Source of the DNA: Aotearoamyces nothofagi
Taxonomy: Eukaryota > Ascomycota > Leotiomycetes > Leotiales > Tympanidaceae
NCBI GenBank assembly: GCA_015345905.1
Contig: JADDTR010000001.1
Location: 992,001-1,056,000 of the forward strand
Direction of reading: 5' to 3'
DNA: 64,000 bases
The notes beneath the pieces were generated by a model, which made no database searches, was not told the origin of the DNA, and was given only the letters and a program-made list of their open reading frames with translations. Shown one piece after another: positions 11,845-22,296 of this stretch. The translations under genes and the position numbers were made by a program. Within the stretch, counting starts at the first letter, position 1, and each line of letters begins with the position of its first letter.

Positions 11845-14800
11845 TCATTCCCTGACAACGCCCTTGCCTTTACCTTCATCAGTCTCAGGTTCAGCCTTAA
11901 ACTTAGCCTCCGCCTCCTTGCCCCTGCCCTTGCTCTCCTTATCCGGTTTCTGGGATCCTCTCATGGCAATATCATCCTCATTACACGGGCAATGACAGTC
12001 CGGAACTGGGCATTCATTGTGGATTTCGAACCAATCACGAGAGTGATCAGCGTGGAAAGCATGGTCGCACTTCAAACAGAAGCTTAAGAAGTTCCCCATC
12101 ACGTTCTGTTTCTCAACCGACAGCCTGTCCTTATCAGTTCGTGGCATGCCGAGTGTCATCATGCATATGGCGCAGCGTGGAAGGTGTCGACCACACTTTG
12201 GGCAGGAGACGCCTGCGTTGACCCCTGCGGGATAGAGCGGGTTGCGATCTGACATATTAGACTTAGATCCGTTTTGGGAAGTGGAGGAGGTCGGTCCGTT
12301 GGCAGTGTTGGCAAGATCATTCGTATAAGCAGTATCGCAGTGGACACAGCGAAGGGTCACTTGACGAGGTGGAGGCTTGATGACAGTAGTGCCATCACGG
12401 TTGCGGCTTTTCTTCGTGGATGCTACATCAAATTGGCAGCGTGAGATAAAAAGCTTGTTTGCGTTGTGAAGATATTGGTACTCTTTACGCCACTGCCAAC
12501 AGCGGAAGTCATCAATGTAGAGAGGGAAGGCGTAGGATATGACGAGGATCGCAGTCTGGAAGTCGCCAAAGACCTCAATATACTTCGTCAAGATGTCCAC
12601 TAGCTTGTCTGTGATACCAGATAGAATGATTCCTTCGATATCTCCTGTCTTTACTGCTTCTGACATTTGTTGCCCAAGCCATTCAGTGAGCTGGTCGTCG
12701 TCGAAGTTGCGAAGAGCAACGCCGACTCGGTCTCGCAATGGTAGGGACACCTCATCTGCAATAGCCTTCCAATCGCCAGTGCTAATAAGGTCATAGATGG
12801 CGCGGAGGTAAGGATCGTGAGTCATTTGTGGATGCTCCTGTAAGAGGTCGTCCCATTCCGATTTGTCAATAGTAACAGCCTGCTTGATTTGAAGGTCAAG
12901 TGCGAGTCCAATGAAAAGTAGATCCCTTCCACCGCGTTTTAAAATTTCAACAGCCCGTTTCGGAACCTTTTCAAATAGAGCCCAAGCAGCTGCTTTCGTG
13001 AACTGGCCCTGGGCTTCCATTTTATTCAAATCCTCATCCAGTTCGGTAGATGTTTTGCCCCAGCCACAGATGGCAAGACATAGTTGACGGTGATGCGGCT
13101 TCTTTGTATTGACGCCTTCAAACTTCGGGCGTCCGTTTCTCTTGTTCATGTTTTCAATAGCACGGGCCCATTCTGCATCAACTGGTACGTTCGGATTATC
13201 TGCGTCAACAAGCCTAGAGGTAAATTTGGTCCCTATGGAGGATTAGAACAGTCAAATTTGCTGTAGAATATACGCCTACCTAGATCGTTGTTCCAAACGG
13301 TGTGGACTCCCATGTAAGCCAGATCGAGGGGCCCTGAGACCATACCGTCATTTTTAGCGCTATCTTCAGCACCTGCATTAATGTCAGCATAATCCATTGA
13401 TAGATAGCAGTACCACTAACCTTCAATCCAAGTCCACACGTCTTGGAGCCATGGGTCTTCTGTGACAATCGTTGCGTTCTTGAAGCAGTTGAACAGGTAG
13501 CCGGATTTGATACGAGACAGAAAGATAGATGTGAGGACAGCATACTTCTCGTGTGCCGATGCAGTCTTGATTATTGACCACTGGGACTTCTCATGTTGTT
13601 CTCTGCTAGAAAGTGGCCCCCCCGCAAAAACGGAAAGGTCCTCAAAAGCTATGGAATCGATATTGCTTTTGTCGAATATGACATTCTCTTTCACTTGCTT
13701 GTCACGCTCAACATGGGTAGGCTCGATCTTCTCACTGGCTAGGGTGGGCCTCTCATTGTCTTCCGTTGGTGCAGAGGCAGATTGAGGAAATCCCGCAAAC
13801 GCAGTAACGCTTGCAGTTTTTTTTATGGTTTGATTCATAGGAGTAGTGGTTTGTTCCATTGCGGGTGTTTTGTATGCTGTAGTTCGAGATGAATCTGAAG
13901 CCCTGGCAGAACCAAACGTTACAGCGTTAATTCGCGCAGGAGTATCATAAAGAGGTCCGAGGACAAGTTCCGCTTCGTTTGCGTCAACAAATTTTGGTAA
14001 ATCACCTCGTCTAGTGTCTACGTTTATGTCAGTGAAATTTCAAAGAGATTTCTGAGATTTCCCTTAACATACGTTTACTCTTAGCTGAGAAATCAATCAG
14101 GTCGAGATGAAGGTGTTGCGTAGTAGTTGGCATTAGCATGACCTCCAATTTCTGGTTACACCTCCTCGTAGCGATACGAGGCTGGAAGTCCGAGGCACCA
14201 AGCGTCATCCAGTCGAACGACACAATACGGTCATCATAGGGGTAGCCAAAACTCTCGTTGAAGCATGGATACTGGAGATCATGTGATCTCCGCAATTCAA
14301 GCAATTCGGGAGAGCCTTCAACATCGTTCTCAGGCGTGGACTCCACATACTCTTTCTCAGTACAGAGTAGCTGCAGCTCACCAGCGCTGGACAAAACACC
14401 AAGGAGTCCACGCCTGTCACGGCAAAATCGAAGACTTCGAATATAGGCGTCATTTCGAGGGTCAATCACACGGTTAAGCTTGAGGGCACATCCCCATGGT
14501 ACCTCACCGCTATCAACACTGTCGAGGTACATCTTCGAAGCAGATTGCCGAGATGCAGCACGTCGATCCCATACCATCACAGCTGGCTGATCTAAAGAAG
14601 AGGATGCAAAGTAGTTTGAATCGGCATTGTCAATGGCGAGATTGTTGTTACATCTCGTTTGGAAAGTAATTACTGCGCCATGAGGGTCTTAATGTGTGTC
14701 AGTGATAACTTCTAGAGGGGGTCGGTCGAGAAAACAAACCTCTCAGATCATGAATTCTCACACTCTGATTTTTTACTCCAACGACCAACATCTGTGGCTG

Positions 14801-15316
14801 GTCAATAAAGAACCGCGTACTTGTCACAGCTACACTAGGTTCGAGTTTGTGCAGCGGTTCCACGACAGATTGCGGTGACTGCCAGCCTCTTTGCGATGGA
14901 TCCCATTCAGAGAGACGCTGGTTGATATCCCAGATCTGCAAACATTGGTCATTTCGAACTCGATCCAAGCCCACAGCGAGAAGTCCTGTCGTATTGAAGG
15001 CAACAGCTTGGCAAGTTCTCTGCAACTTCAAGGGAAGAACAATAGAGTCGTTCGAGTCATCATCGATGCGAATGAGATGGACTTCACCACCTTTTGTTCC
15101 AAGAGCTACAAGTCCTCGAACCTTTGAGGACCAATCGTACGCAGTAATAGCTGGGAAATTGATGTGTTTTGAGACTGGTTCATAATCAAATTGATTAGGA
15201 ACAGCTTGACCTACAGCATTGTACAATTGTATAATACGATAGCTGAAATCGACAGTCAAGAATTCGTCTCGGGCACTGTTTGGGGACCATCGGATGATGC
15301 CTTCGCCACGATCCAT
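11845..15316 (-). CDS. SEA4: GATOR2/SEA complex subunit Mios (Sea4) homologue
   Basis: Five exons joined in phase: 15316-14740, 14687-14073, 14017-13421, 13372-13280 and 13232-11845, giving 1089 residues. The N-terminal half is a WD40 propeller with repeats such as LAVGLDRVRNDQCLQIWDIN, VRIHDLRD and PAVMVWDRR. A helical solenoid follows. The C-terminus has the Mios-type zinc modules: CPKCGRHLPRCAICMMTLG, then CLKCDHAFHADHS and ECPVPDCHCPC. In yeast and animals this protein is part of the vacuolar/lysosomal GATOR2 (SEACAT) complex, which relieves GATOR1 inhibition of TORC1 when amino acids are present. The last 35 residues are a charged Lys/Glu tail. Start chosen at the ATG opening MDRGEGIIRWSP, since WSP aligns with the propeller start; an open polyGln frame lies just upstream. 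Confidence 0.9.
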
Positions 15317-16041
15317 ACTGACGAGTTTGTGGCGAAGCTCCCACTGGGGCCTTTGATGGTTTCTTTGAAGGCTGTCTCGAACAAATAATCAAGATTCAAC
15401 TTCTTCAGTCCATCTTCAGCCTTTCTCTTCCCGCAATACGCTTGATGACTTTTGTTATCCTGCTGCTGGTCTGTGACTTCCTTTTGCTGATCTACGTTTC
15501 CTGGTAGGTGATCTAGGTTCCGAAGCTGCGGAGCTGTAGTTTCCTGTGACTGCTCTGTCTCTAGCACCTGCTGACTTGCGGCTAGCTGCTGCTGCTGCTG
15601 CTGCTGCTGGTCTGGGCTTGTATGTCAGCTAGGATTAATAAATGAACCACAGTCACCAGTTAGATACTGGAGAGAGGATTGTAGTTTATTTACGGCCTAG
15701 GACTTAGGCATATACAGTGTTATTGCTTGTGACCCGCAAACCCATTCCAACTCAGTAGCTACGCTTGTAAATTCATCATGAATACAAATAGAAGTACTTG
15801 TCATGGAATATATGAGTAGATAGAAGTAGATGATAGGGAATGCACGTAGTGTACATGTACATACCTCTGTCCTCCATGCTAGAGCCCTCCATTTCGGGCC
15901 GAGATTTAGCCGTTAGGCGTTTTGTTGTTCCGGTTGGACAGAGGCTTTTGAGCTGAGTTCACGAACGAGTGAAATTAGTATCAAAGTTTTAGCAGAACAT
16001 TAAACTTCAGTTTGACACATTGCCGCCTAGACAACGACATC
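15317..16041. promoter_or_regulatory. Divergent promoter of Mios homologue and EFG1
   Basis: 726 bp lie between the two start codons. On the minus strand an open frame with a CAG tract (15585-15609) runs into the Mios start in another frame. A possible leader exon begins at ATG 15892 and ends at a GTATGT donor at 15864, with a CTAAC-like branch site near 15660 and an acceptor ending at 15612. No shared regulatory motif is recognised. Confidence 0.5.
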
Positions 16042-17013
16042 ATGGCTTCAAAAAGATCACATGCAGAATCTGAAGGCGTGCACACCTCTCGGCAAGCGCA
16101 GGTCTACGAGAGCAGTTCAAAGCCTTTGAAAAAAGCCCGCCGGTCTGAACCATCAACGTATAAAAAGCAAGCCCACGCTTCAAGTGTTAATGCAGTTAAG
16201 AAGCGTATTCGCGATGTTACTCGCCGCTTAGAGCGGTCACAAGATTTACCTGCCGATGTACGAATTGAAGATGAGCGGGCATTGGCTGCATACCAGCAAG
16301 AGCTTACTGCTGCGGAAGAAGAGAAGATAAGACAAAAGATGATTAAAAAGTACCACATGGTGCGCTTTTTCGGTATGTAAATTTGACACAGTTCTACATA
16401 TCAGCTGTTTACCCATCTTTTAGAACGTCAGAAAGCAACAAGACTGCTCAAGAAGCTTCGAAAACGTCTCCTCGAAGCCCAATCGACGGAAGAGGTAGAG
16501 AAGCTCAAGGCTCAAATGCACGTCGTAGAAGTGGACTTAAATTACACGCAATATTATCCCCTCAATGAACGCTATATCGGATTATATCCTCCGAAAAATC
16601 CAGGCACAGAAGATAGTCCCGAAAAGCCAGAGGGTCTTTCTGTACAGAAGCCGGCTTTATGGGCAGAGGTAGAGAAGAGGATGGTAGATGGTACACGTAC
16701 CCTAGATCAGCTTCGGAATGGTGTCAGACCAGGTGCTTTTGAGCAGGCAAAGTCACGAAGTATAAAACCAACGATCTCCAAAGCACGTATGGTTCCAGGA
16801 CGTGAATCATACAAGCCTGAGACAGCTCGTTTTATAACTCATTCGGATGAGTTCCAAAATCGCCGACTGAGAAGGGCCGCAGCAGCAGCAGCAGGAGGAA
16901 TTAGGCATACTGAGTCAGTTGTGAGGCAGTCAGCTAAGGGGCCTTCAACGGAGGACGATATCAAGGATGTCAGTAATGGTAACGACAGTGACGGCGGCTT
17001 CTTTGAGGAATGA
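16042..17013 (+). CDS. EFG1: rRNA-processing protein Efg1
   Basis: Two exons, 16042-16372 and 16424-17013, separated by a 51-nt intron (GTATGT...TAG), 306 residues. Efg1 is a nucleolar factor needed for early cleavage of the 35S pre-rRNA and 18S maturation. Supporting features are a basic coiled-coil N-terminal half (KKRIRDVTRRLERSQDLP) followed by the family hallmark in which the intron splits KYHMVRFF from ERQKATRLLKKLRKRL, then DLNYTQYYPLNERYIGLYP. The C-terminus is polyAla and Gly/Asp-rich and likely disordered. Start is the ATG of MASKRSH. It is divergent from the Mios homologue. Confidence 0.92.
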
Positions 17014-17398
17014 TATTGTTCTTGTCGAGCATTAAGGAGTAAGGAGGCGTCAATATTATACCCTGCTACCTGTTATCAGGTGCAATCACTTGAGTGCGTG
17101 ACTTGCATAACAAATAGATCACATCTATTACGAGCTTTCCAAAATTTTCGCTGATGTATAAAGTAAACTACTTCTTGAGACTTTAAAGTTGTATTAAGAT
17201 ATAGCAATAGTGCTCGTTTTCATGAAGAAGATGTTGCCCTTCCCTACCCCGGTCAATTTTATGCACCTAACCGTCACCATACTTCGACCTCACCACGAAA
17301 AGCAGAGCTCAAATTCTACGAACATCAGCCTGTTATTACTATCCAAAGTTTGTCATTTCTCTGCCGTGAAAGATACGACACTGCTCCACCATTCCACC
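17014..17398. other. Intergenic, AT-rich
   Basis: 3' flank of EFG1 and likely promoter of the dsRBD gene. No other feature recognised. Confidence 0.6.
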
Positions 17399-18424
17399 AT
17401 GTCCCAAGTGATCCCTGAAGTATCGCCTACTACACCTCTGAGCCCTCGCAAGTCCACCCGTATGTGGGATATCCATGAATGGATAAAAGAGCACGATGGG
17501 ATGGAAACAGATGGAAATGGCGGCAAAGCTGCTGTCACCTGCGTGTCTAAGAACCCAAAAGAGGCCAGTTTTGTTCCAATCGGCACACTAAATGATGTTG
17601 CTAAAATGGCGACAAGGCTGCGGAGGGGAACGCAGAGCCTTTTACAGAAGTTGACCTTGGTGGGATCAACTGGATCGGTAGACTTTTAGGTGAGCCCAGC
17701 TACAGAACTGCTTCAATACTCTATGTCCTTTAAAACTGATGTATTCATAGAATATCGCGCTGTTCACCCAACGGCGGCAGCTACCATTTTTGCCGAGTCA
17801 ACAATCGGTTCAAGGTATTCATATACAGCGGTGATCGCTGAATCGTCTCAGCATTTTGGCAGCAATACGGCAGCCACTTTCACCAAGAAGAAAACTGCTA
17901 AGCAGTATGCTGCGAAGGAAGCCGTGGAATGGCTGATCAAGAACAAGCACATGCCTGCCGATGGATCTCCCTCTTTTCCTAAGCAGCAGCCAACACTTAA
18001 TATAGCCAGCAATACCCAAATTCCAACGGCTACTTTCGCTCAGCAGGTACCCCATCTATGCAATCGCCTAGGACTATGCCCACCAACCTATGTGATTGAG
18101 TCCCATCCAGACTTTCCTACTATATACAACGGCTACGCTCATTTTGGCAATAATCCTCGGGTGCAAGGACGAGTTGGTGAATTTGCTGAGGTATATTCCA
18201 AGAAAAAAGCCAAAGAGCACTGCGCGGAGAAGGTCCTGGAATTTTTGAACGGCATATTGGAACATAGGAAAGTACTGCATTTGGAAGAGAATAAGAAGAG
18301 GAAGAGGTCGCAAGACGACTTGGGGAACGAAAATGAGATTGTTGCTACTGCTGTGAAGGAACCCGTCAGAGACGTCCTGATGAATAGCCGCAACAGCGTT
18401 GAGGAAGTCGAGGCTAGCTGTTGA
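17399..18424 (+). CDS. Protein with two dsRNA-binding domains
   Basis: The last exon, 17751-18424, is secure. The preceding intron runs from the GTGAGC donor at 17690 to 17750 and joins INWIGRLL to EYRAVHPTAAA in phase, which rebuilds the start of a dsRBD. Domain 1 ends with KKKTAKQYAAKEAVEWL; domain 2 runs from HLCNRLGLCPPTYV to KKKAKEHCAEKVLEFL, each with the conserved basic KKxAxxxAA helix that contacts the dsRNA minor groove. The C-terminus is basic then acidic. The N-terminal part begins MSQVIPEVSPTTPLSP at 17399, but one more intron is needed between about 17460 and 17640 and I could not place it (candidate donor GTATGT at 17460). The RNA target is unknown. Confidence 0.75.
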
Positions 18425-18552
18425 TTCGCCAATGAGATCTATACTATATCTGTACAGATCCCATAGCTGGAGGGCTTACCGGGATACTGATAGCGGGCAT
18501 TTTCTGGCAAATTTGAAATGACATGACTTGATTTAATAGATTATCATTAATT

Positions 18553-19837
18553 CTACCCTGGACCCGAATTTCCTTGTTCCCCTAGAGCATCTAATTCTTT
18601 TGTACCTTTGCCTTTACCTCTGCTATCCCGTCCTTTTACTCTCTCGCCCTCTTTCTTCCCTCTTGGGCCTTTACCAATTGGTGGCCTTTTCCCTTTTAAA
18701 TTTTGCGGCAGCTCTCCAACCTCTAGCCCATTCTCCCATAATAGCCCCACATCCTGCTTCCTCCCCTCGACCCTTTTCCAATACTTAGTGGGTACAATTC
18801 CATTCGAATCTCCCTCAGTCAGTATGACCCCATTGTCACTGATCCACCACGAAAGACTTCCGTCCTCTAAGCTCTTCTTGATATCGATGTAAATTAGAAG
18901 TTCCGCATCAGCTCTCATGCCACTAATCACCCCGCCTCTATCTTCTGGTAAGCCTACACTGAAATGCACATGATTTCTAGTCATCCTCTTCAGCCCTCCC
19001 GATTCCAAAATCGCAGGATAAAAGGCATAGTATGTGCCATGTACCACAATGTCAGGAATGTTGCATGCTTCAATTGTGATTGGCTTTAGAAGAGCAGCAG
19101 AGTCGACGGCTATACTGTGGCCTTGGTTTGCTCTAATCAGCCAATGCGAGGCATCTGAATCTGCAACGTTAGGTACTGGGACAATGGTAGGGTTGGGTTT
19201 TAGAGCGAAACGTTGCTTGGCATTGTCAGAGATGGCGATCTGGATATCGGTGAAGGTAGCTTTCAGAGATTTGAGTCGTTGCCATTTGAGCTAGTGGCGG
19301 TTATTAGCTAAAATCTGGAATATAACAAAGTATGAAATGAATGAAAGCTGTCCTGTCTATCTCTTGAAGATAAATGACCTTATGCAGAGCAATAAAATGA
19401 AGTTCGCATTTCAAATATTTGGTTTCACGTGATCCGATTATTCCAAGGTGTAGGCTCTCTAGGACTGACCTCCAACCCCATAGTAACCTAAGACCGCAGG
19501 ACGTCTCTGCAAGCAACCGTAGAACGAGAGAAACCTTCTCTCCTCAAAAAAATTTTTTTGGACTCACCACTTCATCTACCCTTGCATAGCCCTCCCCATC
19601 GAGTACCAATCCCTCTTTCTCTGCATCATGCCTTAAGAGCTTTGATAATGCCTTCGACACACTCACATCTCGGTTCATCGGGCTACCCTTGGCTGGCTTT
19701 TTTCTCGTCGAGCTTCCAGCATTCTGGCCCTGTTCCTTGCTTTTGCCTGGTATTGGCCCTCCACCTCTATCAGAGAGTGAGAGGTCCACTGGCATATTGA
19801 CGAGGTTCCCAGACTCTCCCAAATGTCCGTCGGGCAT
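18553..19837 (-). CDS. TPT1: tRNA 2'-phosphotransferase
   Basis: Two exons, 19837-19568 and 19290-18553, with a long 277-nt intron (GTGAGT...TAG), 335 residues. Tpt1 removes the splice-junction 2'-phosphate of ligated tRNAs, transferring it to NAD+ to give ADP-ribose 1''-2'' cyclic phosphate. The conserved catalytic elements are present: SKALSKLLRHDAEKEGL, YARVDEVLKWQRLK, HWLIRANQGHSIAV, VVHGTYYAFYPAI and GGLKRMTRNHVHFSVG, carrying the family's Arg-His-Arg-Arg set. The protein is longer than the roughly 230-residue yeast enzyme because of a Gly/Ser/Pro N-terminal extension of about 60 residues and a basic GKG-rich C-terminal tail. Start is the first in-frame ATG (MPDGHLGE); a second, MNRDVSVSK, lies right before the catalytic domain. 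Confidence 0.92.
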
Positions 19838-20365
19838 ATTCAATAAGAAAGCTTGGCTCAAAGAGGAGATACTCTGTTAAAATATTCCTAAAACTGAACG
19901 TATATAGAGTTGCTAGTGGTTTCAAAAGTCCGTTTGTGGTTCTTAGAAAAGGTAAGTCTACTGTCTCGCTTAGGAAATTGAATTTGGCGTCGAGCCATGA
20001 TCGTGTAAGATAACTTTTGAGACCTGTTCTTTCCACCACGAGATGGTATATGAAGTTGCGCATCTTACAAATAATTATATTCTTAGAAATTGGTGCACCC
20101 GGTGCCTTGAAATCACGGAAAACTTGAGCTTTCGCAGTAATTTAAGTTAGAAACATGTTGACAAGCGACTTTAAAACTACTGGGCAGATTTAGAAGGCGA
20201 GGATTGATTGATTGTACGCCGATAATAATATTTACTACATATGACTGTACACTCTTATGTAAAGCGCTCAACTCAAGGCAGACGCCAGTGTCACTCCTTT
20301 TTATTGTACAGTGTTATTTACTCAGCATCTTTCCTCGTCGTCTCGTATCTAGAAAGTTGTCAGCT
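19838..20365. other. Intergenic upstream of TPT1
   Basis: Contains the TPT1 promoter and the 3' flank of MSS51. A 97-residue open frame on the minus strand overlaps TPT1 exon 1 and is not supported. Confidence 0.6.
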
Positions 20366-22012
20366 CTACTCGTTATTTGCAGCAGGTCTTTTGACTCCAT
20401 ACCTCTTGCCTCTGAAGCCCCATACCCCCCAGTTACCGCAGCTGATGTCTTGAGGATCAAGGTCATTCAAATCCCATCTTAAACTTCGGAAGCGATTTTC
20501 CCCGGGCTCCATCAATAGATCAACCTCGCCACCAACAGTCTTCTTGACCCAATCTATATCTCTCTCCATATCATACTGTGTATATCCGGTGACGAGAATT
20601 GGAACCTTAGTCTCAAGCAATAGAGGGATTGTCTCCTCCCACTCATGAGAGCTAGCGGGGTGCCCGAGTCCAGGATGGAAGAGCATGAAACAGTCGAAAT
20701 ATGGATCGTACGGGTAGAAGTGTCCGGCTTTGTGCAATGTGTGATAATACTCGACGAATGTGCTGATCTTCAGGGAATTTGTCAAACGATCTTCAACGAT
20801 TGCTCCGAATGGATTGTCTGCCGTCCGTTCTGGTAGAGGGAACTCATCATCTCTATTTGCCATGCTTTCAGGACCAATGAAAATCAAATGAAATGCTACT
20901 CGAGGAAACAGATGAGTTAATTGAACCCAAACTTCCCTGGGAAGCGATGATTCCGCACGGGCGCCTAGGATAAATATTCGTACTGGAGGCGGGGCCAGGC
21001 GAATATTTTTCACATCGGGACCTCCTCCAGAACGAGGTGGGTGAAGGGTATAGCGGAGGGCTGTAATCAGATAAGCATAAGAATACGTGGTGTAAAGTGC
21101 CTATATCTTACCACTCAAGCTCTTTAAGCCTTCTACGGTAAGACGCCCGCCCTTCTTAATACTATATGGGCTCAACTCATGTAACACACTGCCAATAGTA
21201 ATGGGGTATGTCAGGAGCCTCGTAGCCTGTCTCATACTACGCTCATCGTTAATAGCCTTGAAATCTCTGGAATACATGAGTGTATCCCAGTTTGTCATGT
21301 TAACCATAGCTTCTTCGACCTGGTCTGCAGGATATTCGAATTCGGGGAAGAAGCGCCCAGAACGAAGGTCATGATCATCTTCGTTGATCTCTCGAAGCGT
21401 GTCACATATTTCTAGATGTGACTCATAATCATCTACCCAATGCTCCTCGGAGCATGAGACAGGTATACCACAATCCGGGCATTCGAATTGCACATGTGCT
21501 GGGGGAAGAGTGCCGGTTACAGTCTTTCGTGCCTCAGGGTCCTCAGGATTGGTAGGCAGTCGAGTTTGGCGATGGTCGGGATGCGGGCAATATGCATGCT
21601 GTTTTATAAATGCTGCTCGCTGTCTAATCTCCGGCGATGGAGAGCTTGAAAATGGATGGAAAAGATTGTTCGGTAGCAAGAGAGGTCGCTCAGAGGTTGC
21701 AGGAGCTGGGGTAGACGCCAGACCGGTAGGACTACGAAGTTCAGTCGGCTCATTCTTCATTGTCTGTCCCTGCGGTAAGCTTGTAGATGCCATCCTATTT
21801 CCCACTGTATCTCCTCTCGACAATTGCTGAGCAGCAGGCTTTGTAGAAGCAAGATTCCGGCCATAGCTGGATTGAGTGGATAATGGTCTCCGGCATAATT
21901 CGAGAGGTATTCTGCGCGCGGATGAAAATGACAATGTCAACGACGATGTGCGCGGGCTACTCCTGAGAGCACCCAGACACCTCCGACATGTGTGTGAAGC
22001 TGACGACCTCAT
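20366..22012 (-). CDS. MSS51: Mitochondrial COX1 translational regulator Mss51
   Basis: Two exons, 22012-21112 and 21060-20366, one 51-nt intron (GTAAGA...CAG), 531 residues. Mss51 activates translation of mitochondrial COX1 mRNA and binds new Cox1 in the inner membrane, tying synthesis to assembly. The N-terminus (MRSSASHTCRRCLGAL, Arg/Ser-rich, few acids) looks like a mitochondrial presequence. Then come CPHPDHRQTR, the zinc finger FECPDCGIPVSCSEEHW with downstream His and Cys (YESHLEICDTL), and the conserved block DDHDLRSGRFFPEFEYP through LLTYPITIGSVLHELSPYS. The C-terminal half keeps the GARAESSLPREVW and TGYTQYDMERDI signatures. It is divergent from RSE1 with 284 bp between start codons. 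Confidence 0.95.
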
Positions 22013-22296
22013 CTTTGAAGGCAATGTCAGTTTGACGTTCAAAACTTATTGTCTTGCATAGCTCCCAGTGAGCTGATACTCAAATGCTCGCGTATCTTTC
22101 GAAGCTCCATAATAGCTAGTTCAGCCAATCAGTGCACGGACTCAATATTGGAACTTTTTTGCGCGTTTCTACACACTTCAACAATGACAAGCTGCCTTGT
22201 CAGCCAACACCAACCTTTACAGTCTTTCAGCTGTCCTGGAACTGTACACAACGCCATTGAAGCAGCAGCGGCTTGCTGCGCGTACCGCGAATCAAG
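22013..22296. promoter_or_regulatory. Divergent MSS51/RSE1 promoter
   Basis: 284 bp separate the two start codons, so the genes must share a promoter region. I recognise no TATA box or known factor site; the RSE1 ATG has the context AAGATGG. Confidence 0.6.

Noticed and set aside
19770-20063. 97-residue minus-strand frame upstream of TPT1
   Set aside because: Overlaps TPT1 exon 1 in another frame and shows no family features.
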